Assembly (NCBI GenBank): GCA_026874595.1
Contig: CM049317.1
Span: forward strand, 54,417,118-54,481,117
Length of the DNA stretch: 64,000 bases
DNA from: Sipunculus nudus
Taxonomy: Eukaryota; Annelida; Sipuncula; Golfingiida; Sipunculidae
Reading direction: 5' to 3'
The translations under genes were made by a program, and so were the position numbers. A model generated the notes under the pieces. The model saw only the letters and a program-made list of their open reading frames with translations. It was not told where the DNA came from and ran no database searches. This document shows positions 47,401-54,677 of this stretch, piece by piece. Each line of letters starts with the position of its first letter. Within the stretch, counting starts at the first letter, position 1.

Positions 47401-50400
47401 TTTTACCTTTCCTATGGAAAAAGCATAAATCGAGTTTAGCCTTTCCCACAGGAAATTTTGCCTCACTGCTTGTAGACACATTGAATCATCATATCAAACT
47501 TTTAATCGGTCACTTCCATTTTAACATATCTGTAGACAGTCAACCTGTGTAGTTATGGTAGAGAATCCTAATGCCAACACCTGGCAGTCTTTTTGTTATA
47601 CACGCTGTGATTTAATATAGGCTGGTGTAACATAACAAAATTGCCAGTAATGTATTTCCTTAGAGAGTAAGAATGAGGCTGGGGTTTATTCATATAATTG
47701 GCTCTGTTATGACTCTGCTTCTCTGCAAATCACAGAAACCTATGATTTCATCAGCACTGCAAAGCCATAATAGAATGGTGTACCAGGTAATTGGGGGTTT
47801 ACAAGTTACCATAATGTGAGAGAATATTTTGTTTTTTTGCATTTTGCCTTGACTTTGAATATTCCCATATTTGGTGAAAAATATTGTTTCTCAAGTTGAT
47901 AGATGCAAGAAACCATGGTGACTTGCCAAATTTCAGTATATGCTTCTGAAGATTGGGGCCTGTTCTTGAGGGGGGGGGATTAATTGTGGGGGGAAGAAAT
48001 GTCTAGTACTACGGTATATTATATATTATTACATATTACAGATGAGGCAAGCACCTGACCAGGATGAGGAGGGGAACCACGGTGGTCTCGTAAAGAAAAT
48101 CTTAGAGACTAAGAAAGAGTTAGAGAAAGGGAGCCAGCAGCCTGGAGCCAAGAAGACAGAGATAGTAAGCAGTTATCATAAGTAACATAAAGCCGATACT
48201 GTGGTTGACTTTTCGTTTGCAAGGGTTACAAATTTGAGATATTCATGAAAGGGGAAATATTGCGAAAAAAAACTTCAAACTGAAAAAGAGGTCCCATCGT
48301 TGAAGGCTAAATTGAATAGTAAAAGGTTTACAAAAGCAAAATAAAAAAAAAAACAGGTTGGGTTCTCTGGCACTGAGGGTTGGCGATTTTTTTTTTTTAC
48401 CTTTTTATTTGTGTGTACAGGGCTAGTTATGTTTTAGCATAAACAGTGGAAACATGCATGCACACGTTCATGCATGCATTTTAGTAAAAATTGCACATTA
48501 TTGCGAACAAAAAGCATCCAAGAGGCTTGAGCGCAAATCAATTTATTTCTTTTGAAAATTGAAATAAATTTTTTTTATGCCGGGGGGGGGGAATCAATTG
48601 ACGTGCTTGAGAACACAACCTTTTTTTTGCCTTATGAATAACCATAGGTCATGAATGTTTAAAGATTTATATTTTAAATGATATCAGATCTTTCAAAGAA
48701 TCTGCCACTACTGAATAAAATTTTTTTAATCAGATTTTGTGCACATAATATTTGATATAATGAATTCACATTATTATGGTTATACTCAATGTGTTTTTTT
48801 TGTAATGTCAGATCGCGAAAATTGGACCCTCACAAAACACTGACCAAATAAAAATTTTGAAATTTTTACCCTGCAAATAATAAGTCAACCACAGTATATA
48901 GGTGTTCATACATAGGTGAAATTGTGCTTTCAATTTTGTTCTTGCTTGGTTTGGAAGTCAAACTCATTTTTTAGCTCAGCTGACTATAAGTCATCTGAGC
49001 TATAGTCGTGGTCCATTGTCCGTCGTCCGTCCGTCTGTCTGTCTGTCCGGATGTCCGTCCGTAAGACTGGCACGTTTTGACACCGTTGGACCTACGAATC
49101 TGAAATTCGGCATACAGTTAGATGTCCCCAAAATCTACTACCATGCCGAAAATTGGGTCAATAGGACTTCGTTCCTTTGAGATATTAAGGAAAAACCTCA
49201 ATTTTTTATTAGAAATCTATTTTCACACTTCAGGACTGCCTAATATCAAAACCACTCATCTGGTTTTCTTCATACTTACCAGAAAATATTCCTCTATATA
49301 GTTCCTATGTACATGCCAGATATTAAGTCAGTATTATATAATTTAAAAAAGTTATTGGCCCAAACATAATGGACTTAGTAAAAAAAATCAGGAAGATATT
49401 TGGTCACTTAAGACCAAAAGTGTTAAAGGTAGGGACTTTTTTCCAGTAATACAACTTTAATTAATCAAAATTTAATTGTATACCAAAAATTAGATCAAAA
49501 TCTGTTAAATTTTTTTAAATATTGGTAAAAATATAAAATTGGTACCTTAAATTTTGCCCAACTTTGGCCGTGGCACATTTTTTTCCTGTAAGTACTGTGG
49601 ATTTAATTTTCACAGCATGTATACATAAGGATTTAATCTGTTAAAATCTGAAAAATGAAAATAAAAGCTGCAAAACTAGGCTAGTTATTGAATTTTTTGG
49701 AGGCTCTTGTTGTATTCCCTTACATTGTCAAGCAGTCCACTTTGATGACTGTAGGTCATTCAGTGCACATCTCTATGCTCCCCAGGCTGTTGGCATAATT
49801 TTAGATGTCCCCAAAATCTCCTACCATACCGAAAATTGGGTCATTAGGACTTTGTTCCTTCGAGATATTAAGGAGAAAAAACTCTGTTTTCCATTAAAAA
49901 AAGCCATTGTTACACTTCAAGGCTGCCTAATATCAAAACCACTGATCTGTTTTTGATTGTATTTAGTATTCACATTCTTTCATACATTTTCTATGAACAT
50001 ACCAAAAATTAGGTCAGTATTGGGTATTATTTTGAAGTTATGGGCCAAAACATAATGCAATTTTGAAAAAAAAATCAGGAAATATATTTACTCACCTAAC
50101 ATGAGAATTGCTGAACCTAGAGACTTTTTTTCAGGAATATAACTTTATTTAATCAAGATTCAATTGTTTACCCAAAATTAGATCTGAATTTTGCAAATTT
50201 TTCAAGTTATTAGCATAAATAAAAAATCAATACCTTAAATTTTGTCCAACTTTGGCACTGTTGATTTAATTTTCACAGCATATATACATAAGGATTTAAT
50301 CTTTTAAAATCTGAAATTTCAAAGAAATTGATTGGAAAGAATAGCTTTTATTCATGTTTTCATACAGCATGTCAAGTGTTGTTTACATCTAGCCCACCTA

Positions 50401-53400
50401 GTAGTACAGCCTTCACTTGCATTATGTAACCCACCCCAGGCAGCTTGCCTTAGGTCAGCCTGGCCACTACCAGCAGGCTTCCCCTCTGCCCTGCACTCCC
50501 CCCCCCCCCCCAGATGGTGCATAAACTAGATGAATGTTATTATTTTCTGTATTTGATTCATTCATATTCTAGGCTATGCTACATTTTAGATTTTGTATTG
50601 TACCACCAGGGTTACAATGATTAAAGTGTACATTTAATTGTGTCCAGAAAAGTGATGTATTGCTATGAAAGTGTGGATGTTCATCAGATAAATAATTCCT
50701 TACTTCAGAAGAGTAAAAACTTCACCAGGTGTGAAATTGACTATTAATTCCAGTAATAAATTAAAACTGGGATAGTAATAAGCACAATGATATTGTTTGT
50801 CCCTCATTTAACCAACAGTGTGTATACTTTATTTGAAAATATGTTTTTATTATATAAAATTTACTGAATCTTTTATTTTATTTTGGTGAATAAAATTAAG
50901 CATGTACTGAAAACTCCAATGTGCAAAACTTTTTAATAGTGGTTCAAGGAATATTCTTGTAGATGCCATGTTGTGGCATTATTTTCTTTTAAATTCAGTT
51001 TAAACATTTATGATTTAAAAATAATAAAATATATGTGTATGCATAATATGACCCAATATGAGCTACACTCTGGATATATGATGATTGCAACTTTTGCAAC
51101 AATTCTAATATTTTAACTTATAGTTTCAGATTTTTACTCTGTATATATATTGATTGCAACATTTTGCAACAATTCTAATATTTTAACTTATATTTTCAGG
51201 TTTTTTTATTAAAAATTTATAAAACCTGTAAATAAAAAAATGATTCAGATAAAAACTTCTTAATGGAAAAAGTGGATATGCTTAAAAAAAATAGGATTAT
51301 ATATAAACTTAAATGCATTATTCCCTTGAAAGTGAAATTAAGGTATTAGTCCATTCTGTCCACTTGCCTGTCCATCTGTAAATTTTCATATGCATCACAG
51401 TATCTCAAAATTTTACTGTTTTTCTTTATGACAGTCTTGTCAGAGTATTAGTTTGCAATCATATATTTAGAACTTTACTATAACCAAGTAGAAGGGCCCC
51501 TTTCCTCTTAGCTTTTCATATTCTTATGTAAATGAAAAACGTTACAATAGAATATTTCTACATCCACCTTCGTGCTGCCCTCACTTTTCCCTTCTCCGAA
51601 CCCCATCCCAAAGTCAGCCTCAGTAAGCAAGAACAAGATAAATCAGATATATTCATACTTTAATATTTTGTATAACTATTCGTCCATAGGTACCTATGTA
51701 CATGCCAGAAATTATGTCAATATTGTGTAATATGTAGACATAGTGGGCATTACAATAATGTACCTTGTCAAGACTAAAGAGATATTGTGTCATACAGTCA
51801 CAAATTCATAAATCACTTCATCAGCATAGTTAATCATAACATCATATCTGTCAAATTGAAAGCTTGCAGACTACCATACACTTTAGATCCTTCAACAAAT
51901 AGCCTTATCATCATTCTATTACTGCTTATTACTGCTGTCATTGCATTCATATTTGCTCAAATATATCACAGTTTTCAACACCCTCCTAAATAAATAAAAA
52001 ATAAACCACTATATTTGACTCTATTAATCCATCAGTCAGGTAATTTCATTTATCATTTACTCACATTTTACATTATATACCTTTATAATAGCCCAACATG
52101 TCCATGATATTCATAAGCTTTATCGACTCGATATAGTATCACAGTGGAGAAACATTTATAGTCCAATCATGATCAGCTGAGCGCCGTGACCCATGGGTCC
52201 CTTGTTTTAAATGTAGAATATATATGACTTTTATGTAAAGAGATATACATTTTAAAGTAAAAGTCTATTGCAAGTTTCAAACAAAATTTGTAACACTGAT
52301 ATTTCTGCATATACAACTGAGTACAATTTTTTAAAATCATATTTCATATTTTCATTTTACACAGATACAAAATTCCTTGATATTCACATTTTTATGAATT
52401 ATGTGCCAAGATGAAAATCACAGTATTTTTCGTCAGGTTTTGATATGAAAATCTGAATTACTTTGCAATGTTAAAACCAACAATAGAGAGCTCCATTTCT
52501 GTCGTTACATGAGGTTCAGAAAATATGAATTTTATTCTTTATTCTCCTTATCAGAAATAACTAAATTGAATTTTAACATTTCATCTAATACAGGGTTCCC
52601 ACTCATTAATTTAGTACACGTTTATGGACCTTTTAAGGACTTTCATGAACCATGTCCATTTGATTTCATGAACATGCAGCTATTCAGTCTGACTTCATAA
52701 TACAAATAGCTTTATTCAGTATTCTTCAGCATTAAAATTGAAAATTACAACAGCACAAATGCAGAATTTATGGACTTTAATTCATGTCTGGTTATTTTTA
52801 CCAAAAATTTAAGAATATTAATGTACTTCAGTTCTGCAGTTAAGAATTCTTGGCCTTTCATAGTTTCTACAGACATGTATGACCCCTGAACCCTTAATGA
52901 ATACCATGGTTAGCGTAATATTTGCGAGTTTTAAATTTTGCAATAGCTTCATTTTTAACGTCTTGTGGGGTTTCATTTTATGGACTACCAGAATGGTAAA
53001 GGTGCATTATACGGGTATGAACTTCAGGGGGTTAAAACAACAATTGAACCCATGTTTTTATGCAGAAAAATGTGGGTTCAATGCCTAATAGACAGTCAGC
53101 TAGTCAACCCATATATTTATTTTTTTACAAATTTTTACATTTCTACCTGTGAACCCACATTTATTTTGTGCAAAGTGAACCTACTTTTGGTTGTTTTTGT
53201 CAATGACATTCTGTAACAGTCCAGAAAAACAAGTCAAGAAGTGAGACTCATTTTTTTTACTGCATATTTTTAACTTTTAAAATTCTAATATATATTATTA
53301 ATATCAGTATTTAGTTGAAGCATATTAGGCATTGAACCCACATTTTTTGTTAGAAAATGTGGATTCACCTCATGTTCCAGCTGTGTTTGTTTATGATGAA

Positions 53401-54677
53401 CCCACTTTTGGTATATTTGTCAACTACATTGTGTACACATATCATGTCAAGAAAAATAAGTAAAGATATGACTCTAATATTTCCTATATAGCTAATACAG
53501 TTGATAAAATATTAATATATTATATATATTAAGATATAGTAGAGGCCTATTAGGCATTGAACTCACATTTTTCTGGGGTAGATGCATCATCCCATCTTGT
53601 TCACCCAAGTTGATAGGGTATCTTATTCCCTGCAGGGTAAAATATTTGCGTATAATTTACTCTAGTGAACAATAAAGCAACCATACTATACATGTAATTT
53701 TTTTTGTAATTAATCAGGAGCGGTCGTCCATGGTGAACGATGCTGAGAGGAGGAAGCAACGAGAGATGGTTCAGAAAGAGATTGAGAAGCTGCGAGGGAG
53801 CATCCAGGTCTTAACGAGGAGTGCCAACCCGCTGGGTCAGATTCTGGATTTTGTACAGGAGGATCTGGACTCCATGCAGAAAGAACTGGAGATGTGGAAG
53901 AAGGAAAACAAAGAAAACTCACAGTCACTGAAAAGAGAACAGAGGTGAGATAGCTGTATGATTATATCACTATTAACCTGACTTGGCCACTAAAATTCAA
54001 ACAGAGGTCACGGTGTAAAACAGTCACTAAAATGAGAACAGAGGTGAGGTAGTTGAGTAATTATTCCAGCCTAAATTACAGTCGTTAAAATGAGAACGGA
54101 GGTGAGATGGTTTGTATTATTACAACACAACCCAACTCACTGTCATTAAACAGAGAACAATGATGAGATAATTGTATAATAATGTCACAGCCTTAATAAA
54201 CCTCTCCCACCACTTTAGTGACACCTGTTGTTGACAGCTGACACTGAGTATTTAGGTCTCTCTTGTAGACATCATTCTCAATGATAGACAAGATAGGTCA
54301 GATCTTGGTAATTATGGAAGTCTTATTTATATGAATAACAATCCTATACATATATTTAACAGTTTATAAGTTATACCTGATTACTTGATCTCATTTTGAG
54401 ATAGATTAGCTGCATTCAGTGTCAGAGCTTTAAATTTACTTCAGTGCATACTATAGTGGAAGTTCCTGAAACCATACTATTGTTCAGATTTGCAGTAAAG
54501 TATGAATTTTTTGTTTGCAGTATAACAGAGAATTCTGTAGAACCACTCAAAGCACAACTCACCGAACTGGATCAAGCAATCTCTGATCAAGTGGATCTCA
54601 TAGCAGCCGTCAAGAACAACATACTGCGAAACGATGATAAAATCAGGAAAATGCTAGCCACAGTCACCAAATCTTGA
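25808..54677 (+). CDS. TRAF3IP1: TRAF3-interacting protein 1 / intraflagellar transport protein 54, complete
   Basis: Fourteen exons join in frame to 567 residues (human protein about 690). Residues 1-118 (exons 1-3) are the CH-like tubulin-binding domain; RRTQ-type start, [29 protein letters not shown] and [20 protein letters not shown] are family hallmarks. Residues 119-290 are highly charged and Lys/Arg/Asp/Glu-repetitive (exons 4-7). Residues 290-440 are low-complexity, with an acidic patch (DSDDDDMF). Residues 441-567 are the conserved C-terminal coiled coil that binds IFT20 in IFT-B. The protein acts in ciliary intraflagellar transport and binds microtubules. The start is the first ATG of the conserved N-terminus. 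The upstream X-box supports ciliary regulation. Introns are GT-AG; the exon 4 donor (GTTGGC) is weak. Confidence 0.95.
26138..26168. repeat. (AT)n microsatellite
   Basis: Near-perfect TA dinucleotide run in intron 1, followed by a short (GT)n. Another AT run lies at about 26779-26800. Confidence 0.85.
26242..26712. mobile_element. Foldback/MITE with ~70-bp terminal inverted repeats
   Basis: The left end (26242-26311) starts GTCCGCCTAAACACCC; the right end finishes GGGTGTTTAGGGGGAC. The two are inverted copies with few mismatches. Each contains the palindrome CACCGGTG inside AAAACACCGGTGTTTTGGG. AGTGTGGACA flanks both sides (26230-26239 and 26713-26722), a likely target duplication. About 470 bp, non-coding. 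Confidence 0.75.
27393..31174. mobile_element. hAT-like non-autonomous transposon (~3.8 kb) with nested insertion
   Basis: The termini CAGGGTTGGGGCCAGGTACT (left) and the reverse complement of AGTACCTGACCCCAACCCTG (right) are inverted with one mismatch. Flanks are an exact 8-bp duplication, CCTGCCAG at 27385-27392 and 31175-31182. CAGGG ends with 8-bp duplications are hAT hallmarks. Subterminal arrays of GTACCTAGGTACAGGTAC lie at 27415-27540 and 31040-31160. No transposase frame is visible. A second right terminus (GGCCCCAACCCTG) ends at 30768, and 30511-30768 repeats at about 30852-31174 (offset 341). An AGCTCAGCTGA-family element occupies 27919-30180. Confidence 0.75.
27919..30180 (+). repeat. 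AGCTCAGCTGA-family element nested in the hAT-like element
   Basis: Starts TTTTTAGCTCAGCTGACTTT, followed by GTCCGGCGTCCTTCCGTCTG. Ends GCAGCTGAGCGTCATGACCC then ATGGGTCACTTGTTATAG. The interior contains repeated AAGGTCAAAGGTCA motifs and differs from copies 1-3, so it is another subfamily. Confidence 0.7.
31600..32220. other. Intron 1 segment without gene; possible LTR-like remnant
   Basis: Contains CCTTTATATACC and several short open frames on both strands, none with a recognisable domain. Nothing firm can be said. Confidence 0.25.
32410..32466. repeat. (AT)n microsatellite
   Basis: About 57 bp of TA repeats broken by TTTA and AAAT, in IFT54 intron 1. Confidence 0.9.
33222..33490 (-). repeat. 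tRNA-derived SINE, full-length-like
   Basis: On the minus strand the element starts with a tRNA-like head: box A TGGCTCAGGGGTAGAGC (33464-33480), then box B GTGAGTTCAAATCTC (33426-33440). A ~200-bp body follows with GAGCGCTCTGCAGGCTTAAT and CTTTCGGTGGTTCC. A second copy of the body is at 45777-45990 on the + strand. Pol III type-2 internal promoter spacing is preserved. Confidence 0.75.
33500..34930. other. Intron 1, right part
   Basis: No gene recognised. 33960-34110 (TATGATTTCATCAGCGCTGC) resembles 47700-47810 in intron 11, a shared decayed repeat. Confidence 0.4.
34936..35053 (+). CDS. TRAF3IP1: IFT54 exon 2 (residues 42-80)
   Basis: Acceptor TTGTTTCAG ends at 34935, donor GTAAGT at 35054, leaving phase 1. 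Encodes [20 protein letters not shown] and [10 protein letters not shown], the core of the CH-like domain. Confidence 0.95.
35975..36087 (+). CDS. TRAF3IP1: IFT54 exon 3 (residues 81-118)
   Basis: Acceptor TTCTCTTAG ends at 35974, donor GTAGGT at 36088, phase 0. Encodes [20 protein letters not shown], the most conserved block of the family. Confidence 0.95.
36739..36843 (+). CDS. TRAF3IP1: IFT54 exon 4 (residues 119-153)
   Basis: Acceptor ATATGACAG ends at 36738. Encodes [20 protein letters not shown] and a basic tail ending KKRDKE. The donor GAG|GTTGGC is weak but keeps phase 0 with exon 5. Reading through would add VGPFCLI before a stop at 36864. Confidence 0.85.
37316..37555 (+). CDS. TRAF3IP1: IFT54 exon 5 (residues 154-233), RD/RE/KD-rich
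   Basis: Acceptor TTTTAAGCAG ends at 37315, donor GTGAGT at 37556. All 80 codons encode Arg/Lys/Asp/Glu-rich repeats such as [20 protein letters not shown]. This is the low-complexity charged segment typical of MIP-T3. Purine-rich on the coding strand, so the antisense frames look like Ser/Leu-rich proteins and are spurious. Confidence 0.92.
37590..37860. repeat. Decayed MITE relative in intron 5
   Basis: AGAGGTCCCATTGTTGAAGG and neighbouring sequence match 48230-48330, the left interior of the TA-flanked MITE in intron 12. The ends are eroded. Confidence 0.45.
38516..38617 (+). CDS. TRAF3IP1: IFT54 exon 6 (residues 234-267)
   Basis: Acceptor TTCTATCTAG ends at 38515, donor GAG|GTACTG at 38618. 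Encodes [20 protein letters not shown] and ends NGEAEPDKE. The last 14 bases plus donor are the first unit of the minisatellite that follows. Confidence 0.92.
38604..39310 (+). repeat. Minisatellite built from the exon 6 / intron 6 splice junction
   Basis: The unit GAACCAGATAAAGAGGTACT (then GTAATTAAATGTCCTCCACAT) starts in exon 6 and repeats with a 41-bp period at 38609, 38650, 38691 and 38732. It then recurs with 30-55 bp spacing to about 39310, roughly 16 copies. Many copies keep GAG|GTACTG, the authentic donor. Read-through from exon 6 hits TAA two codons into the intron. Confidence 0.9.
39320..39895. other. Rest of intron 6
   Basis: A 141-codon open frame (39414-39839) contains LWNTLPSD, faintly like the C-terminal end of a LINE reverse transcriptase, but nothing else supports it. 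Confidence 0.25.
39904..39970 (+). CDS. TRAF3IP1: IFT54 exon 7 (residues 268-290)
   Basis: Acceptor TTATCTTGTAG ends at 39903, donor GTATTC at 39971, phase 1 out. Encodes [20 protein letters not shown]. The [12 protein letters not shown] motif is family-like. Confidence 0.9.
39971..41717. other. Intron 7, no gene or clear element
   Basis: AT-rich intron, including repeated GATATCTTAGATATCAG-like short motifs near 40130. No boundary or coding signal was recognised. Confidence 0.4.
41718..41741 (+). CDS. TRAF3IP1: IFT54 exon 8, 24-nt microexon
   Basis: Acceptor CTCCCGCAG ends at 41717, donor GTAGGT at 41742. Encodes KPDSSDE between split Gly codons. Phases 1 in and 1 out, and the length is a multiple of three, so skipping keeps the frame. 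Confidence 0.8.
41742..44417. other. Intron 8, decayed repeats only
   Basis: 41975-42240 opens TTTTAAGCTAAGCTGACTGT and looks like a degraded AGCTCAGCTGA-family left end. 43090-43190 contains a weak tRNA-like stretch. No gene. Confidence 0.35.
44418..44520 (+). CDS. TRAF3IP1: IFT54 exon 9 (residues 298-331)
   Basis: Acceptor TATGTTACAG ends at 44417, donor GTGAGT at 44521, phase 2 out. Encodes [20 protein letters not shown] and ends PPQVAA. Confidence 0.9.
45623..45709 (+). CDS. TRAF3IP1: IFT54 exon 10 (residues 332-360)
   Basis: Acceptor TATGTTATAG ends at 45622, donor GTAAGT at 45710. Encodes [20 protein letters not shown], a Pro/Arg-rich stretch usual in this family, then EEPVV. Confidence 0.9.
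45777..45990 (+). repeat. tRNA-SINE body, second copy (head deleted)
   Basis: Matches the minus-strand SINE at 33222-33490: GGTGAGATTTTTCAC, GAGAGCGCTCTGCTGGCTTA, ACCTTTCGGTGGTTC and CACCCAGGGCC in the same order. The tRNA head is reduced to ACAGAACTCAAAGC, so box B is missing and it should not be transcribed from its own promoter. It lies 70 bp after exon 10. Confidence 0.7.
46000..47190. other. Intron 10, right part, no gene seen
   Basis: AT-rich intron with a short (AC)n at 46637-46648. No recognisable element. Confidence 0.4.
47196..47310 (+). CDS. TRAF3IP1: IFT54 exon 11 (residues 361-399)
   Basis: Acceptor GTGACTACAG ends at 47195, donor GTCTGT at 47311, phase 0. Encodes [20 protein letters not shown], an acidic patch, and ends QEMPQ. 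The VxN(V)I-D-(D/E)-rich patch is a recurrent MIP-T3 feature. Confidence 0.9.
48042..48164 (+). CDS. TRAF3IP1: IFT54 exon 12 (residues 400-440)
   Basis: Acceptor ATATTACAG ends at 48041, donor GTAAGC at 48165, phase 0. Encodes [20 protein letters not shown], the beginning of the conserved C-terminal region. Confidence 0.92.
48199..48894. mobile_element. Tc1/mariner-type MITE with TA target duplication
   Basis: The ends CTGTGGTTGACTT (48199-48211) and AAGTCAACCACAG (48882-48894) are perfect inverted repeats, with weaker pairing to about 27 bp. Both are flanked by TA. The interior is non-coding and has a G-run. It sits 34 bp after the exon 12 donor. Related fragments are at 37590-37860 and near 10500. 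Confidence 0.75.
48967..52208 (+). repeat. AGCTCAGCTGA-family element, copy 3 (most complete)
   Basis: Left end TTTTTTAGCTCAGCTGACTA with GTCCGTCGTCCGTCCGTCTG. Right end GATCAGCTGAGCGCCGTGAC then CCATGGGTCCCTTGTTTT. AGCTCAGCTGA at the left and TCAGCTGAGC at the right form a short inverted repeat. The block at 49100-49640 is repeated at 49795-50290, an internal tandem duplication. Small duplications lie at 51100-51200. A C-run (50497-50511) is shared with copy 2. No long open frame. Confidence 0.8.
52210..53715. other. Intron 12, right part, no gene seen
   Basis: AT-rich. A motif of TTGAACCCACATTTTT type recurs (about 53065, 53150, 53330, 53555), suggesting a degenerate tandem repeat of about 200-250 bp. 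No coding evidence. Confidence 0.4.
53718..53944 (+). CDS. TRAF3IP1: IFT54 exon 13 (residues 441-515), coiled coil
   Basis: Acceptor TTAATCAG ends at 53717, donor GTGAGA at 53945, phase 2 out. Encodes [40 protein letters not shown] and KELEMWKKE: the conserved C-terminal coiled coil. The exon's 3' end seeds a tandem array in intron 13. Confidence 0.95.
53922..54175 (+). repeat. Tandem array built from the exon 13 / intron 13 splice junction
   Basis: CAGTCACT(G/A)AAA(A/T)GAGAACAGAG|GTGAG spans the exon 13 end and its donor. Copies follow with GAGAAC at 53935, 54034, 54092 and 54153, plus a degraded copy around 53985-54010, giving a period of about 58-61 bp. Two intronic copies keep a good GAG|GTGAG donor-like site. 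Confidence 0.85.
54521..54677 (+). CDS. TRAF3IP1: IFT54 exon 14 with stop (residues 516-567)
   Basis: Acceptor TTTTTTGTTTGCAG ends at 54520. Encodes [20 protein letters not shown] and [20 protein letters not shown], heptad-like, then TGA at 54675-54677. Confidence 0.95.

Noticed and set aside
53065-53216. Open frames around 52879-53216 as an exon
   Set aside because: They overlap a degenerate TTGAACCCACATTTT repeat, have no usable phase-matched splice sites, and would break the well-conserved exon 12-13 join.
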